The notes: a model not told the origin generated them from the sequence alone. 64,000 nt of DNA from Gilliamella mensalis (GCF_900103085.1 NZ_FMWR01000001.1:1-64000), one strand, 5' to 3'. Positions 1-7,955 are shown, numbered from the stretch's first letter. Numbers and translations are program-made.

Positions 1-2
1 TT

Positions 3-239
3 GATATTTTTGTGCTTGTTACCACAACATTAGTAATCATTACTTGGAATGCTGGTATCAATGGTCTTGGTGCTATCAATGGTATTCTTTTTGTAAATTT
101 AGTACCTGTCATTTCTTTTATTATTTGCATCTATCAAGGCCATACCATTTCATATACCGAAATTATAGGAGCGATAATCACTATTATTGCACTAATTCTT
201 AATAATATTTTCATGAGATCAATTAAAAATAAGAAATAA
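3..239 (+). CDS. EamA/DMT-family transporter, C-terminal part (cut by window start)
   Basis: The reading frame is already open at the first base of the window and stops at 239, so only about the last 78 residues are visible and the true start lies outside. The visible part is almost entirely hydrophobic, with roughly two to three membrane helices. It carries the pattern of the last EamA repeat: a Gly-Ala-Ile-rich helix, a Leu-Val-Pro turn, and a closing helix followed by a short Lys-rich cytoplasmic tail. EamA proteins are inner-membrane drug/metabolite exporters. The substrate cannot be told from this piece. A GTG at 12 is in frame but is internal to the gene. Confidence 0.6.
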   Translation, partial: DIFVLVTTTLVIITWNAGINGLGAINGILFVNLVPVISFIICIYQGHTISYTEIIGAIITIIALILNNIFMRSIKNKK

Positions 240-295
240 AAAACCCACTTAATAAAATTAATAAATTCATTAACTTTAAAACAAGGAACACTTCG

Positions 296-412
296 ATGAA
301 AAATATATTATTTGTTGTTACTTCTATTCATCATATTGCTGAGATAGATCGTAATACAGGGTTAGAGAGATGCAAAAATATGAAACATTTACATCTGACG
401 AGATATGTATAG
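296..412 (+). pseudogene. N-terminal remnant of a DJ-1/PfpI-like protein
   Basis: An ATG at 296 opens a 38-codon frame beginning MKNILFVVTS, followed by a segment ending NTG. This is the usual first beta-strand and loop of DJ-1/PfpI (type 1 glutamine amidotransferase-like) proteins, which normally run to about 220 residues. The frame then diverges and stops at 412, so the catalytic cysteine region is absent. It lies among other gene fragments and is best read as debris of a deleted gene. The family call rests on about 20 residues and is tentative. Confidence 0.4.
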
Positions 413-654
413 CTGATTTAGTACTATACAAGAATTATATGCTTAGAAACACAGATGCCATGAATGAGTTTTCATTTATTGTAGGTCAATTTCAAGATAT
501 TGAAAGACAACTTAAAGAACAATATAAATTGATGTTTACGGTGGCTTTGAGCTTAAAACACCATCTGGTAGATCATATACACCTCATAGAAAAGCATCAA
601 ATTAATAACCCAGTTTATCAAGAGCAACAATTATTTTTTATTTTAAAAAAATAG
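370..654 (+). CDS. Hypothetical protein or remnant, 94 aa
   Basis: The frame encodes 94 mostly charged and helical residues with no signal peptide or membrane segment. I do not recognise the family. It overlaps the DJ-1-like remnant in another frame and sits directly upstream of a broken tautomerase gene, so it may itself be a fragment rather than a working gene. A GAGAGA sequence lies a few bases before the ATG at 370 and could serve as a weak ribosome binding site. No function is proposed. Confidence 0.3.
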   Translation: MQKYETFTSDEICIADLVLYKNYMLRNTDAMNEFSFIVGQFQDIERQLKEQYKLMFTVALSLKHHLVDHIHLIEKHQINNPVYQEQQLFFILKK

Positions 655-669
655 TATAAGGAATTACAT

Positions 670-977
670 ATGCCATTAATCGATATTTATTATACAAATA
701 ACAATTTTGAATCTAAAAGAAAAATCATCGCCGATACTGTATATAGCTCACTCCCGAGCAACTTTGGGATATTAGTTATAGCAATAACTTTATTTTTATC
801 AAAATTACAATGAATAAGGGGCGAACACAGCAAAGTAAATTACAATTGTATTACAAAATAGCGGAACAAATATCTCAGCAACTAGATATATCTATAGATG
901 ATGTCGCTATTTGCTTAATAGAGAATGAGCCTGTAAATTGGTCTTTTGGTGGCGGAAAGATGCAATTTGTAGCATAA
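670..977 (+). pseudogene. Tautomerase-family protein, frameshifted with internal deletion
   Basis: The ATG at 670 starts MPLIDIYYT, with the catalytic Pro-2 of the 4-oxalocrotonate tautomerase fold and a typical beta-strand followed by a helix. That frame loses similarity after about residue 33 and stops at 812. A second frame, readable from about 775 to 977, carries the other half of the family pattern: FIFIKITM, an Arg-Thr-Gln helix, DISIDDVAICLIEN and NWSFGGGK near the end. Joining the two halves gives a protein about 25 residues too short, so the gene has both an internal deletion and a frameshift. The LysR gene downstream may once have regulated it. Confidence 0.6.
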
Positions 978-1101
978 GCTATTGTATTTACATTCTTTGT
1001 AATTCATTATGTTGGTTACAAGGAAGTTTTTCTTGTGATCAATTAATCCAAATTATAAAATATTCCGATAGTAGCTATTTTTCGTAAATCAAGGCAATTC
1101 G

Positions 1102-2022
1102 ATGAAAAAACAGTTTAAAACTATGCATATCGCTAGCCTTGAGTTATTTTTAGTAGCAGCAGAAAATGAGAATTTTTCAGTTACTGCTGAATACTTAAAT
1201 ATTACTCCCGCTGCTGTTAGTCGTTCTATTAAGAGACTTGAAGAAAGAATCGGATTTGATTTGTTTTCACGTAGTACACGCCAAGTCAAACTGACTCAGG
1301 AAGGGCGTATCTATTATAAAAAATGCTCTGAAATACTAGATATGCTAATTAATGCTGGACACTCTATCAAAACTGAAAAAAATACAATAGAGGGTAAATT
1401 AAAAATAAGCGTACCAGAGACCTTTTTTAACTATAAAATATCTCCTTATCTAGCTAATTTTTCCGAAGAATATCCTAATTTAAAACTTGATTTTCATGTA
1501 ACTAATAGAAATATTGACTTCGTTGCTGAAGAATATGATCTCTCAGTTAGGCTAATACAAGAAAATACAAGACTAGAAGCATTTCTAATTAAAAAAAATT
1601 TGTTTGTCGCTACAACTGGATTATATGCTAGCCCAAATTATCTTACAAAAAATGGCATGATTGTTTGTCCAGATGAGCTAATAAATCATAAATGTATCAA
1701 TTTTAGCTCTAGTCAAAATAATAAACGATTTCAATGGGCATTTTTGAATAAAAATATATGTAAAGACAATATTGAAAATAGCCAAATACAAATCTTTGAT
1801 AGTATTCAAGCGACTAAATTTTTAGCCTTAAACGATGGTGGTATAGTTCAACTTTTTAGTTTCTCTGTACAAGAAGAGTTAAAGAGAAAAGAATTAGTTG
1901 AAATTTTGTCTGAGTATAATAAAGGAAATACTTGGGAGTTTTGTTTTCTTTATCCTTCAACATATAAAAATTCAATGAAACTTAAAGTATTTATCGATTA
2001 TTTTACTAAAAAAATTAGTTGA
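1102..2022 (+). CDS. LysR-family transcriptional regulator
   Basis: This 306-residue protein is of normal LysR length. Residues about 10-70 hold the winged helix-turn-helix, with the characteristic run SVTAEYLNITPAAVSRSIKR followed by the FSRSTRQVKLTQEG wing. Residues about 95-300 form the periplasmic-binding-like effector domain. It resembles the LysR group with a C-terminal domain of the CrgA type, often placed beside oxidoreductases or tautomerases. The first ATG (1102) lacks a clear Shine-Dalgarno sequence, and the Met at residue 8 is an alternative start. Its upstream neighbours are broken genes, so its natural target may be lost. Confidence 0.9.
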   Translation: MKKQFKTMHIASLELFLVAAENENFSVTAEYLNITPAAVSRSIKRLEERIGFDLFSRSTRQVKLTQEGRIYYKKCSEILDMLINAGHSIKTEKNTIEGKLKISVPETFFNYKISPYLANFSEEYPNLKLDFHVTNRNIDFVAEEYDLSVRLIQENTRLEAFLIKKNLFVATTGLYASPNYLTKNGMIVCPDELINHKCINFSSSQNNKRFQWAFLNKNICKDNIENSQIQIFDSIQATKFLALNDGGIVQLFSFSVQEELKRKELVEILSEYNKGNTWEFCFLYPSTYKNSMKLKVFIDYFTKKIS

Positions 2023-2246
2023 TAATACAGGCTTTTTATATAATCGCATATATTCTACTATTTGCAAAAAAGGCGAATTAACCTATCAAAATTTTTTCTT
2101 ACCTATTGCGCTTATTGTGATTGTATACATATTTTACTGGATTTAATCGAAGTACCTCAGCGTTTTAAAAAACGGTAATAAAGATAACAGATAAATTGAG
2201 TTTAACAAAATATTTTAAAATAGCGGACGCTGCTTAACTGTATTGA

Positions 2247-2540
2247 TTATTTTTGTAATATCGGATCATTACTAGGTAAACAAGATTTATGTAACACGGT
2301 CAAAACGATCATTTTCTTGTTGTCTTGAATAAAATAAATAATATGACTTTGACTGGGAAAATAGCAAATATCCTTTTCATATTGCATGGCAATACTTGGC
2401 GACTGAACAAGCAAAGAGATAGCTTTATGCAAATTGGAAATATACTCTTTTGCTTTCTCTTGGCTCCAATTTTTTATGGAATACTCATAAATATGTTTTA
2501 GCTGTTTGGCTGCATGTTGAGTAATTTTGATTGGTAGCAC
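2247..2540 (-). CDS. RelE/ParE-superfamily toxin
   Basis: The 97-residue basic protein has the ParE pattern: a helical N-terminal hairpin with AAKQLKHIYEYSIKNW, a central helix (AKEYISNLHKAISLLVQSPS), then beta-strands with HIIYFIQDNKKMIVLTVLH. Toxins of this superfamily poison gyrase (ParE) or cleave ribosome-bound mRNA (RelE); which applies cannot be told here. The start is GTG at 2540, preceded at a good distance by AAAGGAC, which overlaps the stop of the antitoxin gene. The two genes are three bases apart and form the classic antitoxin-then-toxin operon. Confidence 0.85.
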   Translation of the reverse strand: MLPIKITQHAAKQLKHIYEYSIKNWSQEKAKEYISNLHKAISLLVQSPSIAMQYEKDICYFPSQSHIIYFIQDNKKMIVLTVLHKSCLPSNDPILQK

Positions 2541-2542
2541 GA

Positions 2543-2800
2543 TTAGTCCTTTAACAGATTCTTAAAGAAGGTATCGGCATCAATTGCTCTACCCTCTTCA
2601 ATATCTTTTAAGCCTAGCTTGATTTGTGCATCAACATGGTTCTTTTTCATCGTTTCAAATAGCTGATATTCATCCATCGATATCATCACTAACACGGGCT
2701 TACCGTTTTTAGTGACAGTCACAGGTGAAGCTTGTGCACTAAGCACAGCTTCACCAAATCGGCTTTTCACCCCATAGGCGGTTAGAACTTTAGTGGGTAT
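2543..2800 (-). CDS. Phd/YefM-family antitoxin, apparent ATA start
   Basis: The protein matches the Phd/YefM antitoxin fold: an N-terminal DNA-binding part with KSRFGEAVLSAQASPVTVTK, then NGKPVLVMISMDEYQ, then an acidic helical C-terminus that would neutralise the downstream ParE-like toxin. Family members begin about ten residues before the GTG at 2770, and the reading frame does continue upstream in conserved sequence (IPTKVLTAYGV). A perfect AAAGGAG ribosome binding site at 2808-2814 is spaced seven bases from an ATA codon at 2798-2800. There is no in-frame ATG. Either ATA is used as a weak start, or an ATG mutated to ATA and translation now begins poorly at GTG 2770. Confidence 0.75.
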   Translation of the reverse strand: MPTKVLTAYGVKSRFGEAVLSAQASPVTVTKNGKPVLVMISMDEYQLFETMKKNHVDAQIKLGLKDIEEGRAIDADTFFKNLLKD

Positions 2801-2807
2801 TTTATTT

Positions 2808-2814
2808 CTCCTTT
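2808..2814 (-). promoter_or_regulatory. Ribosome binding site that points to an ATA start
   Basis: On the minus strand this reads AAAGGAG, ending seven bases before the ATA codon at 2798-2800. The downstream GTG (2768-2770) has no Shine-Dalgarno sequence of its own at the right distance. This site therefore decides the annotation of the antitoxin start. Confidence 0.6.
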
Positions 2815-2965
2815 CTAGCTAAAATAGCTATTTTGTCTAAATTTTACCTGTTTTAAAAATTATAACAATAGTTACTTTATGGTATTAATTCGAAAATCTT
2901 AAAAAGATAGACTTATCTGAGATATTGTTTTTTACTCTGTATCTGTTATTATTTCACAGCGTTAT

Positions 2966-2993
2966 AAATTTAGTACACTTTTTAGTACACCAA
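2966..2993. repeat. Short direct repeats of integrase-proximal type
   Basis: Two tandem copies of TTAGTACAC, separated by a few T residues, lie about 50 bases before the tRNA-Gly 3' end. Such repeats are often found between an integrase gene and its attachment core, where they may serve as arm-type sites. No integrase gene remains nearby. Confidence 0.35.
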
Positions 2994-3041
2994 ATTATAT
3001 AGCGTAAATAATATGCATTAATAACAGCAGGTTACATATAA

Positions 3042-3066
3042 AGTTCGAGTCTCGTTTCCCGCTCCA
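3042..3066 (+). other. Attachment-site remnant: 3' end of tRNA-Gly(GCC)
   Basis: These 25 bases are, from memory, identical to the T-arm and acceptor 3' end of bacterial tRNA-Gly(GCC), including TTCGAGTCTCG and CCCGCTCCA. The rest of a tRNA is absent on both sides. Tyrosine-recombinase elements that insert in a tRNA gene duplicate exactly this part, leaving the intact tRNA at one end and a 3' copy at the other. This is therefore read as the distal attachment site (attL or attR) of an integrated element. The intact tRNA and any integrase lie outside the window or are lost. Confidence 0.7.
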
Positions 3067-3254
3067 ATATAAAATCGGTCTTAGTCCATTAGAATTTATA
3101 AAACAAGTTATATCAATGTTTAAATGTGATTTTACTTTCCAAGATAGAACAGAGTAATTCAGTGATACTCAAAAAATTAGCCCACAATTCATACTAAACA
3201 ATTTCTAAGTTTTTGGGGATGTAATAATTTAGCAATAAGAAAACGCCGAGTTGT

Positions 3255-3590
3255 TTACACTTCATGATTCAAATAATCCTTTAAAAACGCATAAGGCGTT
3301 TTTCCTGCAATCGCTTTATGCGGTTTAACGGTATTATAATAGTTAATAGATCGCTTAAGTTTTGTTGCCTATCTTTTGAATTGCTAAATATTGGCTGATG
3401 ATGCCACATCGCAATTCAAAGTTCGTATCACTCTTTCCGCTTTGCCAGTCGTTTGTGAGCAGGCTGGTTTGGTAACTTTTTGATTGATATTATAGTTTAT
3501 TACCTGTTTTAACAAATAGGTGTTTACTTATGCCTTGACATTCACGTCCATTATCGGAATAAATACATTAAATAGTATATTATTCTTCAT
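3255..3590 (-). pseudogene. IS481-family transposase C-terminal remnant
   Basis: Read on the minus strand, the end of the fragment gives RSINYYNTVKPHKAIAGKTP and then a short tail before a stop at 3255. Upstream, in broken frames, it gives KPACSQTTGKAERVIRTL and DNGRECQGISKHLF. These are the DDE core and C-terminal blocks of IS481-type transposases. At least one frameshift and several stops interrupt the frame, and the N-terminal half is missing. It abuts the CRISPR leader that begins near 3630. Confidence 0.6.
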
Positions 3591-3629
3591 CAATAAAATT
3601 TATTAACTCATTAAATTTAAAATAATTTC

Positions 3630-3907
3630 ACGTTGAAACGGTATAGACTCCTGAATATTTTTAACAAAAATTGTGCTTTTTTTAATAAAGAAATACCTTG
3701 TTTTATTGCTAACTATGTTATAACTATAAGAAATTTAAAGATTAATTGGTAGAATAAAAAAAGCGCCATATTCTCTATTTTATTTTTAATATTAATTTAA
3801 TAAAAACAATGTTTTATAAAATAATTGTTATGTTAAGAATAATTAAAAAAGTTGGTAGAAATTTAAACTAAAATATTTTAATTATAAAACAAAATGTTAT
3901 AATTGGT
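3630..3907 (+). promoter_or_regulatory. Type I-E CRISPR leader, copy 1
   Basis: This very AT-rich segment lies directly before the first repeat. It is closely similar, base for base with few gaps, to the reverse complement of 60648-60930, which lies directly before the only other copy of the same repeat. Conservation of a non-coding flank next to the repeat is the mark of a CRISPR leader, which carries the transcription promoter and directs new spacers to the first repeat. Confidence 0.75.
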
Positions 3908-3997
3908 CTGTTCCCTATGCACATAGGGATAAACCGCACCTGTGACGATTTCCTTAGCTTTATCAGGACTGTTCCCTATGCACATAGGGATAAACCG
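3908..3997 (+). CRISPR. Minimal type I-E CRISPR array: two repeats, one spacer
   Basis: Two identical 29-base repeats (3908-3936 and 3969-3997) are separated by one 32-base spacer, giving the 61-base period of type I-E. The repeat has the I-E layout: TTCCC, a short palindromic stem around TGCA, GGG, then ATAAACCG. After the second repeat the sequence continues with CAC, as the spacer does, but no third repeat follows. No cas gene is present in the window, so function would depend on cas genes elsewhere in the genome. Confidence 0.85.
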
Positions 3998-4089
3998 CAC
4001 GAATGATGTTGAAGCAACTTCTTTGGAATTAATATTTAGAGTATAAATAATGGAATGGCAACACATTTTCAAACAAAAAATGAAGGGGG

Positions 4090-4700
4090 TAAATGTTTTT
4101 TTAATTCGACGGGAGGCAAGTAGCCTAACGAAGAATGTAATCGTTTCTGATTATACCAATAGGCATAAGTCGAAAAAGCGCGTTATAACTCAGCTGTTGA
4201 GTTGAAACGTTGGCCTTTTACAAACTCGGTTTTAATTGTTTTAAATGTCGCTTCCGCTACTGCATTGTCATAAGGACACCCTTTCTTGCTTAATGAATGC
4301 GTGATATTAAATGTCTTAAAACACGCCTCTAACAACCGATTATCAAACTCTTACCCTCGGTCTGAATGAAATAAATTCAATCTCGATAATGGTTGTTTAA
4401 TTTGACTTAATGCCGACATGACAAGCTCTGCCGTTTTATGTTTACCAACATGATAACCGACAATCTGCCTATCGGATCAATTCACTAAAACACATAAATA
4501 ATTCCAACGTTGGTTAACTCGAATATAGGTTAAATCCGCGACAACAATTTGCTTTTTATCACCCACATCAAATTGCCGTTGTAAGTGATTTTCTGCGGCT
4601 GTTTCATTAACTCCGGTATATTGACCGATAACTGACTAAACTCAGTAATCACCCCATACAAGGTGCGCTTATCAGTCACGGTGGGTAAGTCACTTAATGA
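4090..4700 (-). pseudogene. IS3-family transposase (orfB) remnant with in-frame stops
   Basis: The minus strand encodes the DDE catalytic half of an IS3-family transposase: QIVVADLTYIRVNQRWNYLC, then GYHVGKHKTAELVMSAL, FHSDRG, the block LSKKGCPYDNAVAEATFKTI, and the end block YWYNQKRLHSSLGYLPP. The aspartates and glutamate of the DDE triad are visible. The frame is interrupted by at least three stop codons, for example after LCVLVN, within the HSDRG block and after FNSTAEL. The element is therefore dead. Clear terminal inverted repeats were not found. Confidence 0.7.
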
Positions 4701-4753
4701 GCGGATAGCGGAAGTGAATTTAATCTTTTTTTAAATATTAGAGAAAATACTTC

Positions 4754-5047
4754 CTACAATTTTTCAGAGGGTTTCCATTTAGTAGAAATCAGCTCAAGTA
4801 AGCCTGGAAAATCTTTTTCAATTTCTTTTCTTCTTAAAGTTGCCAGAGAGCAATTCCCCCGATCTACCTGAGATATGAGTCCAGCCTCTCTTAAAATTTT
4901 GAAATGATGTGAACGAGTAGCTTTTGTTAATTGCAACCCAAATGATGTGCAATGCCTCTCAGCTCCAGGGGCATCTTGTATTAAACTTTGAATAATCCAT
5001 AAACGAGCTGGATCACTTAATGCTTTAAATATTTTAATTAAATTCAT
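4754..5047 (-). CDS. ArsR-family winged-helix regulator
   Basis: The 97-residue protein is one compact winged helix domain. It has the ArsR opening MNLIKIFKALSDPARLWIIQ, a recognition helix region around LTKATRSHHFKILREAGLIS, and a wing rich in Arg and Gly. The classic ELCVCDL metal-binding motif is not present; the only cysteines are in RHCTS and GNCSL, so metal sensing is uncertain. It is divergent from the AfsA-like fragment at 5242, with which it shares a promoter region of about 190 bases, and it may have regulated that locus and the exporter beyond. Confidence 0.85.
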   Translation of the reverse strand: MNLIKIFKALSDPARLWIIQSLIQDAPGAERHCTSFGLQLTKATRSHHFKILREAGLISQVDRGNCSLATLRRKEIEKDFPGLLELISTKWKPSEKL

Positions 5048-5241
5048 TTTTTCTCATAAGTTCTTTTTCTTATTTAAATGCTTAAAAAATTGACATTTAG
5101 ATAAAAATGTAATATTAATAGAAGGTTCGATAAATTTCAAACCTTGTGTGTAAGTAAAATACAACCCGCTGAGCATACTACAAGATTATCAATAAAACAT
5201 AAACTATTTAGTTTATTACTTACAATAATAAGGGAATAAAT

Positions 5242-5586
5242 ATGAATCTCGCCTCTGTTGACAAAAAAAACTCTATCCTCTTAGAAAATTGTCAAACAAT
5301 TAAAAAACAACTAGTTCATAGAATAGCTATCAATGAAGTATTTCTCACTGACATGAAGCAATTGTCTAACAATAGCTACGTTATTGCTGCTCAACTACCA
5401 AGAACTCACATGTACTTTAATGATGTAGAAAATGGATATTATGATGCAACTCTATTGTTAGAAGTATTCCGTCAAGTATCAATTTGTATTACTCATCATT
5501 TTTATAACATACCTTACTCAACTAAATTTATTTTTAGCTTGGATACGGGATGCAAAACTGTATGGGACAAGAGTTCGCTAGATTAG
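5242..5586 (+). pseudogene. AfsA-type hotdog protein, N-terminal domain only
   Basis: Residues about 25-98 match the first hotdog domain of AfsA/ScbA proteins, which make gamma-butyrolactone signals in actinomycetes by joining a beta-ketoacyl chain to dihydroxyacetone phosphate. Visible blocks are LVHRIAINEVFLTDM, SYVIAAQLPRTHMYF, the Tyr-Tyr-Asp-Ala-Thr-Leu-Leu-Leu-Glu run, FRQVSICITHHFYNIPYSTK and FIFSLD. AfsA proteins have about 300 residues and two such domains; this frame ends at 114. From about 5538 the underlying DNA encodes a P450 fragment in another frame, so the last 16 residues are junk from a fusion point. A good AAGGGA ribosome binding site precedes the ATG. Confidence 0.65.
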
Positions 5587-5735
5587 AAATTTGTACCGTT
5601 ATTAAAATACTACTCACATTGTAGCCCGATTTGAGCTTAGACCAAAAATTTATTAAAGATATATCATGGGATGAGGGAATTGTTTTAAGACGCCCTAACA
5701 CATTACCTGTCGCGAGTTGTAAAATATTTAACTAG
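5538..5735 (+). pseudogene. Cytochrome P450 C-terminal remnant
   Basis: In the frame that includes 5538-5735 the DNA encodes LGYGMQNCMGQEFARLE, matching the P450 haem-ligand loop (normally FxxGxRxCxG) with the thiolate cysteine and the following L-helix. It continues to ISWDEGIVLRRPNTLPV, the usual end of a P450. A TAG at 5622-5624 interrupts the frame, and about 85 percent of the enzyme is missing. The fragment is fused to the AfsA-like gene, so a deletion removed the end of one gene and most of the next. This suggests a former biosynthetic operon of AfsA, P450 and exporter. Confidence 0.6.
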
Positions 5736-5746
5736 AGAACTTACAA

Positions 5747-7276
5747 ATGAATAAAAAAATTGACAATCCCAAAACAGCCATTGTATTAATATCCATATTG
5801 CTTGCTGTATTTGTAGTACCAACATCTATCTCAGGAACCGCGATTGCACTACCATTTATAGGTGCTGATCTCTCTGCTAATTTAACTGCACTACAATGGG
5901 TTGTTAATAGTTTTAATTTAACCTTTGCTTGTTTTACTTTGTTATGGGGATCATTCGCAGATAATTTTGGTCATAAAAAATCATTTATAGTAGGTGCAAC
6001 TATCTATACGGTTGCTTCCTTATTATCCGCTATGTCCATTACTCCTTTAATGCTTGATATAGCTCGAGGTTTGGCCGGTGTGGGTGGTGCTGCTATATTC
6101 TCATGTGGAAGTGCCATACTAATCAAAACTTTTGATGGAGAGAAGAGAACTAAAGCATTCGCATTTTTTGGAACAACAGCGGGCATAGGTATTACATTTG
6201 GCCCAACAATATCAGGTTTTTTGTTAGACTTATTCAACTGGCGAGCTATTTTTATATTACATACCGCTGTCTTGGCTGTAGTAATACTAATGACACCAAC
6301 TATAACAAAAGATAATCTTACTAGACTTCAACATCCATTTGATAAAATTGGGTCAATAATTTTCACCATAGCTTTGTTTCTATTAATGTTTTCAATTAGT
6401 GAAAGTGCCCAATGGGGATGGTTAAATATAAAAACATTAATATTGTTGGGTGTAAGCTTTCTTTCGGGTGTTATATTTGTAATGTATGAAAAATCGATCA
6501 CTAATCCAGTGTTAAATCTAACGCTATTAAAAAATAAAAAATATGTAGGTTTGATTCTCGTTCCTGTTGTTGCTAGTTTCAGCTTTGTTACTTTACTTAC
6601 CTATTATCCAAGTTATTTAATTGGCGTTATGCAGTTCAGCCCTTCTTATGCTGGCATTATCATGATCACATTAACTGTTCCCGTATTATTCTGCCCTTTA
6701 CTGGCAGGAAAAATTGTTTCATCTGGAGTCTCCGCAATATCTATTATATTTGTTAGCCTTATTTTAATGATTTTTGGCGGAATTTTATTATTTTTAGTTG
6801 GTGGTGTTGATGGACCGCTATACCTAATCGGTTTTGCATTATTTATGATCGGTGCTGGAATGGGACTAACAGCAGGACTTGTTGATGGACTAGCGTTAAG
6901 CTGTGTTGAACCTCATCATACAGGTATGGCAGCTGGCTTATTGAATACATTACGTTTAGGTAGTGAAGCCATAGCAGTTGTATTATATGGTTCATTATTA
7001 ACAGCTAATCTTAATGGTATTTTACCAGATTTATTAATAAAATATAATTCATCAATCGATGTAATAGAAGACTGGATAAATTCAGTAGCTAGTGGAAATC
7101 TCACCGCGCCACTATCTAATGTTGCTACAAATATTCAGCCAATTATGCTTAATGATATCATTACGAGTTATCATAGTGCCTTCAATTTTACATTAGCTAT
7201 ATTAACTATTATTAGTACAATAATCTGCTTGTTTAGCATATTGTTGTTGAAGAGGAAGAATGTTCCCATTAATTAA
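5747..7276 (+). CDS. MFS transporter, DHA2 (EmrB/QacA) type
   Basis: This 509-residue, strongly hydrophobic protein has the length of the 14-helix DHA2 drug:proton antiporters. Motif A is visible at about residues 68-78 (GSFADNFGHKK), and the antiporter motif C at about 146-157 (GIGITFGPTISG). The ATG at 5747 is preceded by GAGAAC. It lies just after the AfsA/P450 remnant and probably formed the export step of that locus. DHA2 exporters often work with an EmrA/HlyD-type adaptor, and a truncated adaptor gene lies at 8734-9026 on the other strand. The substrate is unknown. Confidence 0.85.
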   Translation: MNKKIDNPKTAIVLISILLAVFVVPTSISGTAIALPFIGADLSANLTALQWVVNSFNLTFACFTLLWGSFADNFGHKKSFIVGATIYTVASLLSAMSITPLMLDIARGLAGVGGAAIFSCGSAILIKTFDGEKRTKAFAFFGTTAGIGITFGPTISGFLLDLFNWRAIFILHTAVLAVVILMTPTITKDNLTRLQHPFDKIGSIIFTIALFLLMFSISESAQWGWLNIKTLILLGVSFLSGVIFVMYEKSITNPVLNLTLLKNKKYVGLILVPVVASFSFVTLLTYYPSYLIGVMQFSPSYAGIIMITLTVPVLFCPLLAGKIVSSGVSAISIIFVSLILMIFGGILLFLVGGVDGPLYLIGFALFMIGAGMGLTAGLVDGLALSCVEPHHTGMAAGLLNTLRLGSEAIAVVLYGSLLTANLNGILPDLLIKYNSSIDVIEDWINSVASGNLTAPLSNVATNIQPIMLNDIITSYHSAFNFTLAILTIISTIICLFSILLLKRKNVPIN

Positions 7277-7317
7277 GGAATCTTCTTTAGAATTAGTATC
7301 AATGATGATAATGACAG

Positions 7318-7702
7318 TGTAAATACCCCAAACTTAGTACAAGATTCAAGTAGAAAATAATACTACTTGTTTTAGTGTTTTATATTCAATCGGCGTCATA
7401 TTATTTAATGCTTCATAAGGTCTTTCGGTGTTATAACTGGATAACCATGATATTCAGCCAGTTTATCTAAGTAACGAGTAATTCTCCCTGCCGGTAAGCT
7501 TACTGCAATATCAATGCCTAGCGCCTCACGATTAAAGTCATCGAGGACATTGAATGTCCTAAAGCGACGTTGATTACCACTACTGTCACTCATAAAATCC
7601 ATTGACCAACATTCACCTTGTTTATTGGGTACTAATAACCTTTCCGGGCATCGTGGAGGAATGCGCTGTTTACGCTTTACCCTTACTTTTGAAGTTTGTA
7701 TA
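7318..7702 (-). pseudogene. IS3-family (IS407-like) transposase remnant
   Basis: The minus strand gives RVKRKQRIPPRCPERLLVPN and then SMDFMSDSSGNQRRFRTFN, VLDDFNREALGIDIAVSLPA and ITRYLDKLAEYHGYP. These are the start and middle of the IS407-group DDE domain. The frame then jumps to the C-terminal block LSSYNTERPYEALNNMTP, so the part with the second Asp and the Glu is deleted. The outer end at 7318 carries the terminal sequence TGTAAATACCCC, shared with the element at 10310-10719. Confidence 0.7.
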
Positions 7703-7955
7703 TCAACGAGAAAACAATAGGGTTGACCATTTAACCCAGACCCAGGAATAAAAATTTTGTGCGAAATGTTATCTGGTACAAAACTAATACTAGGAGCTAT
7801 ATAAGTTTCTTTAGTAACTTTGACTAACCTACTGATTTAGTCGCCTATATTTTTATTCCTCGATAAGTAGTATTATCTAGTTTAATATTCATAGTGTTCA
7901 TTAGTAATCCTATAAAATTATAAAAACTATAAATCCTGACACTTAAATATTATAT
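7703..7955. other. Unassigned stretch before the sigma factor gene
   Basis: I see no credible coding sequence or RNA gene here. The IS remnant fades out near its left side, and the region ends at the stop of the ECF sigma gene. Confidence 0.4.

Noticed and set aside
3000-3070. Intact tRNA gene
   Set aside because: Only the last 25 bases of tRNA-Gly match; no anticodon or D arm precedes them.
3878-4072. 64-codon minus-strand frame over the type I-E array
   Set aside because: It is produced by translating the CRISPR repeats and has no ribosome binding site or family.
7405-7602. 65-codon frame beginning MDFMSDSSGN as an independent gene
   Set aside because: It is the middle of the IS3-family transposase remnant, joined to a deletion point.
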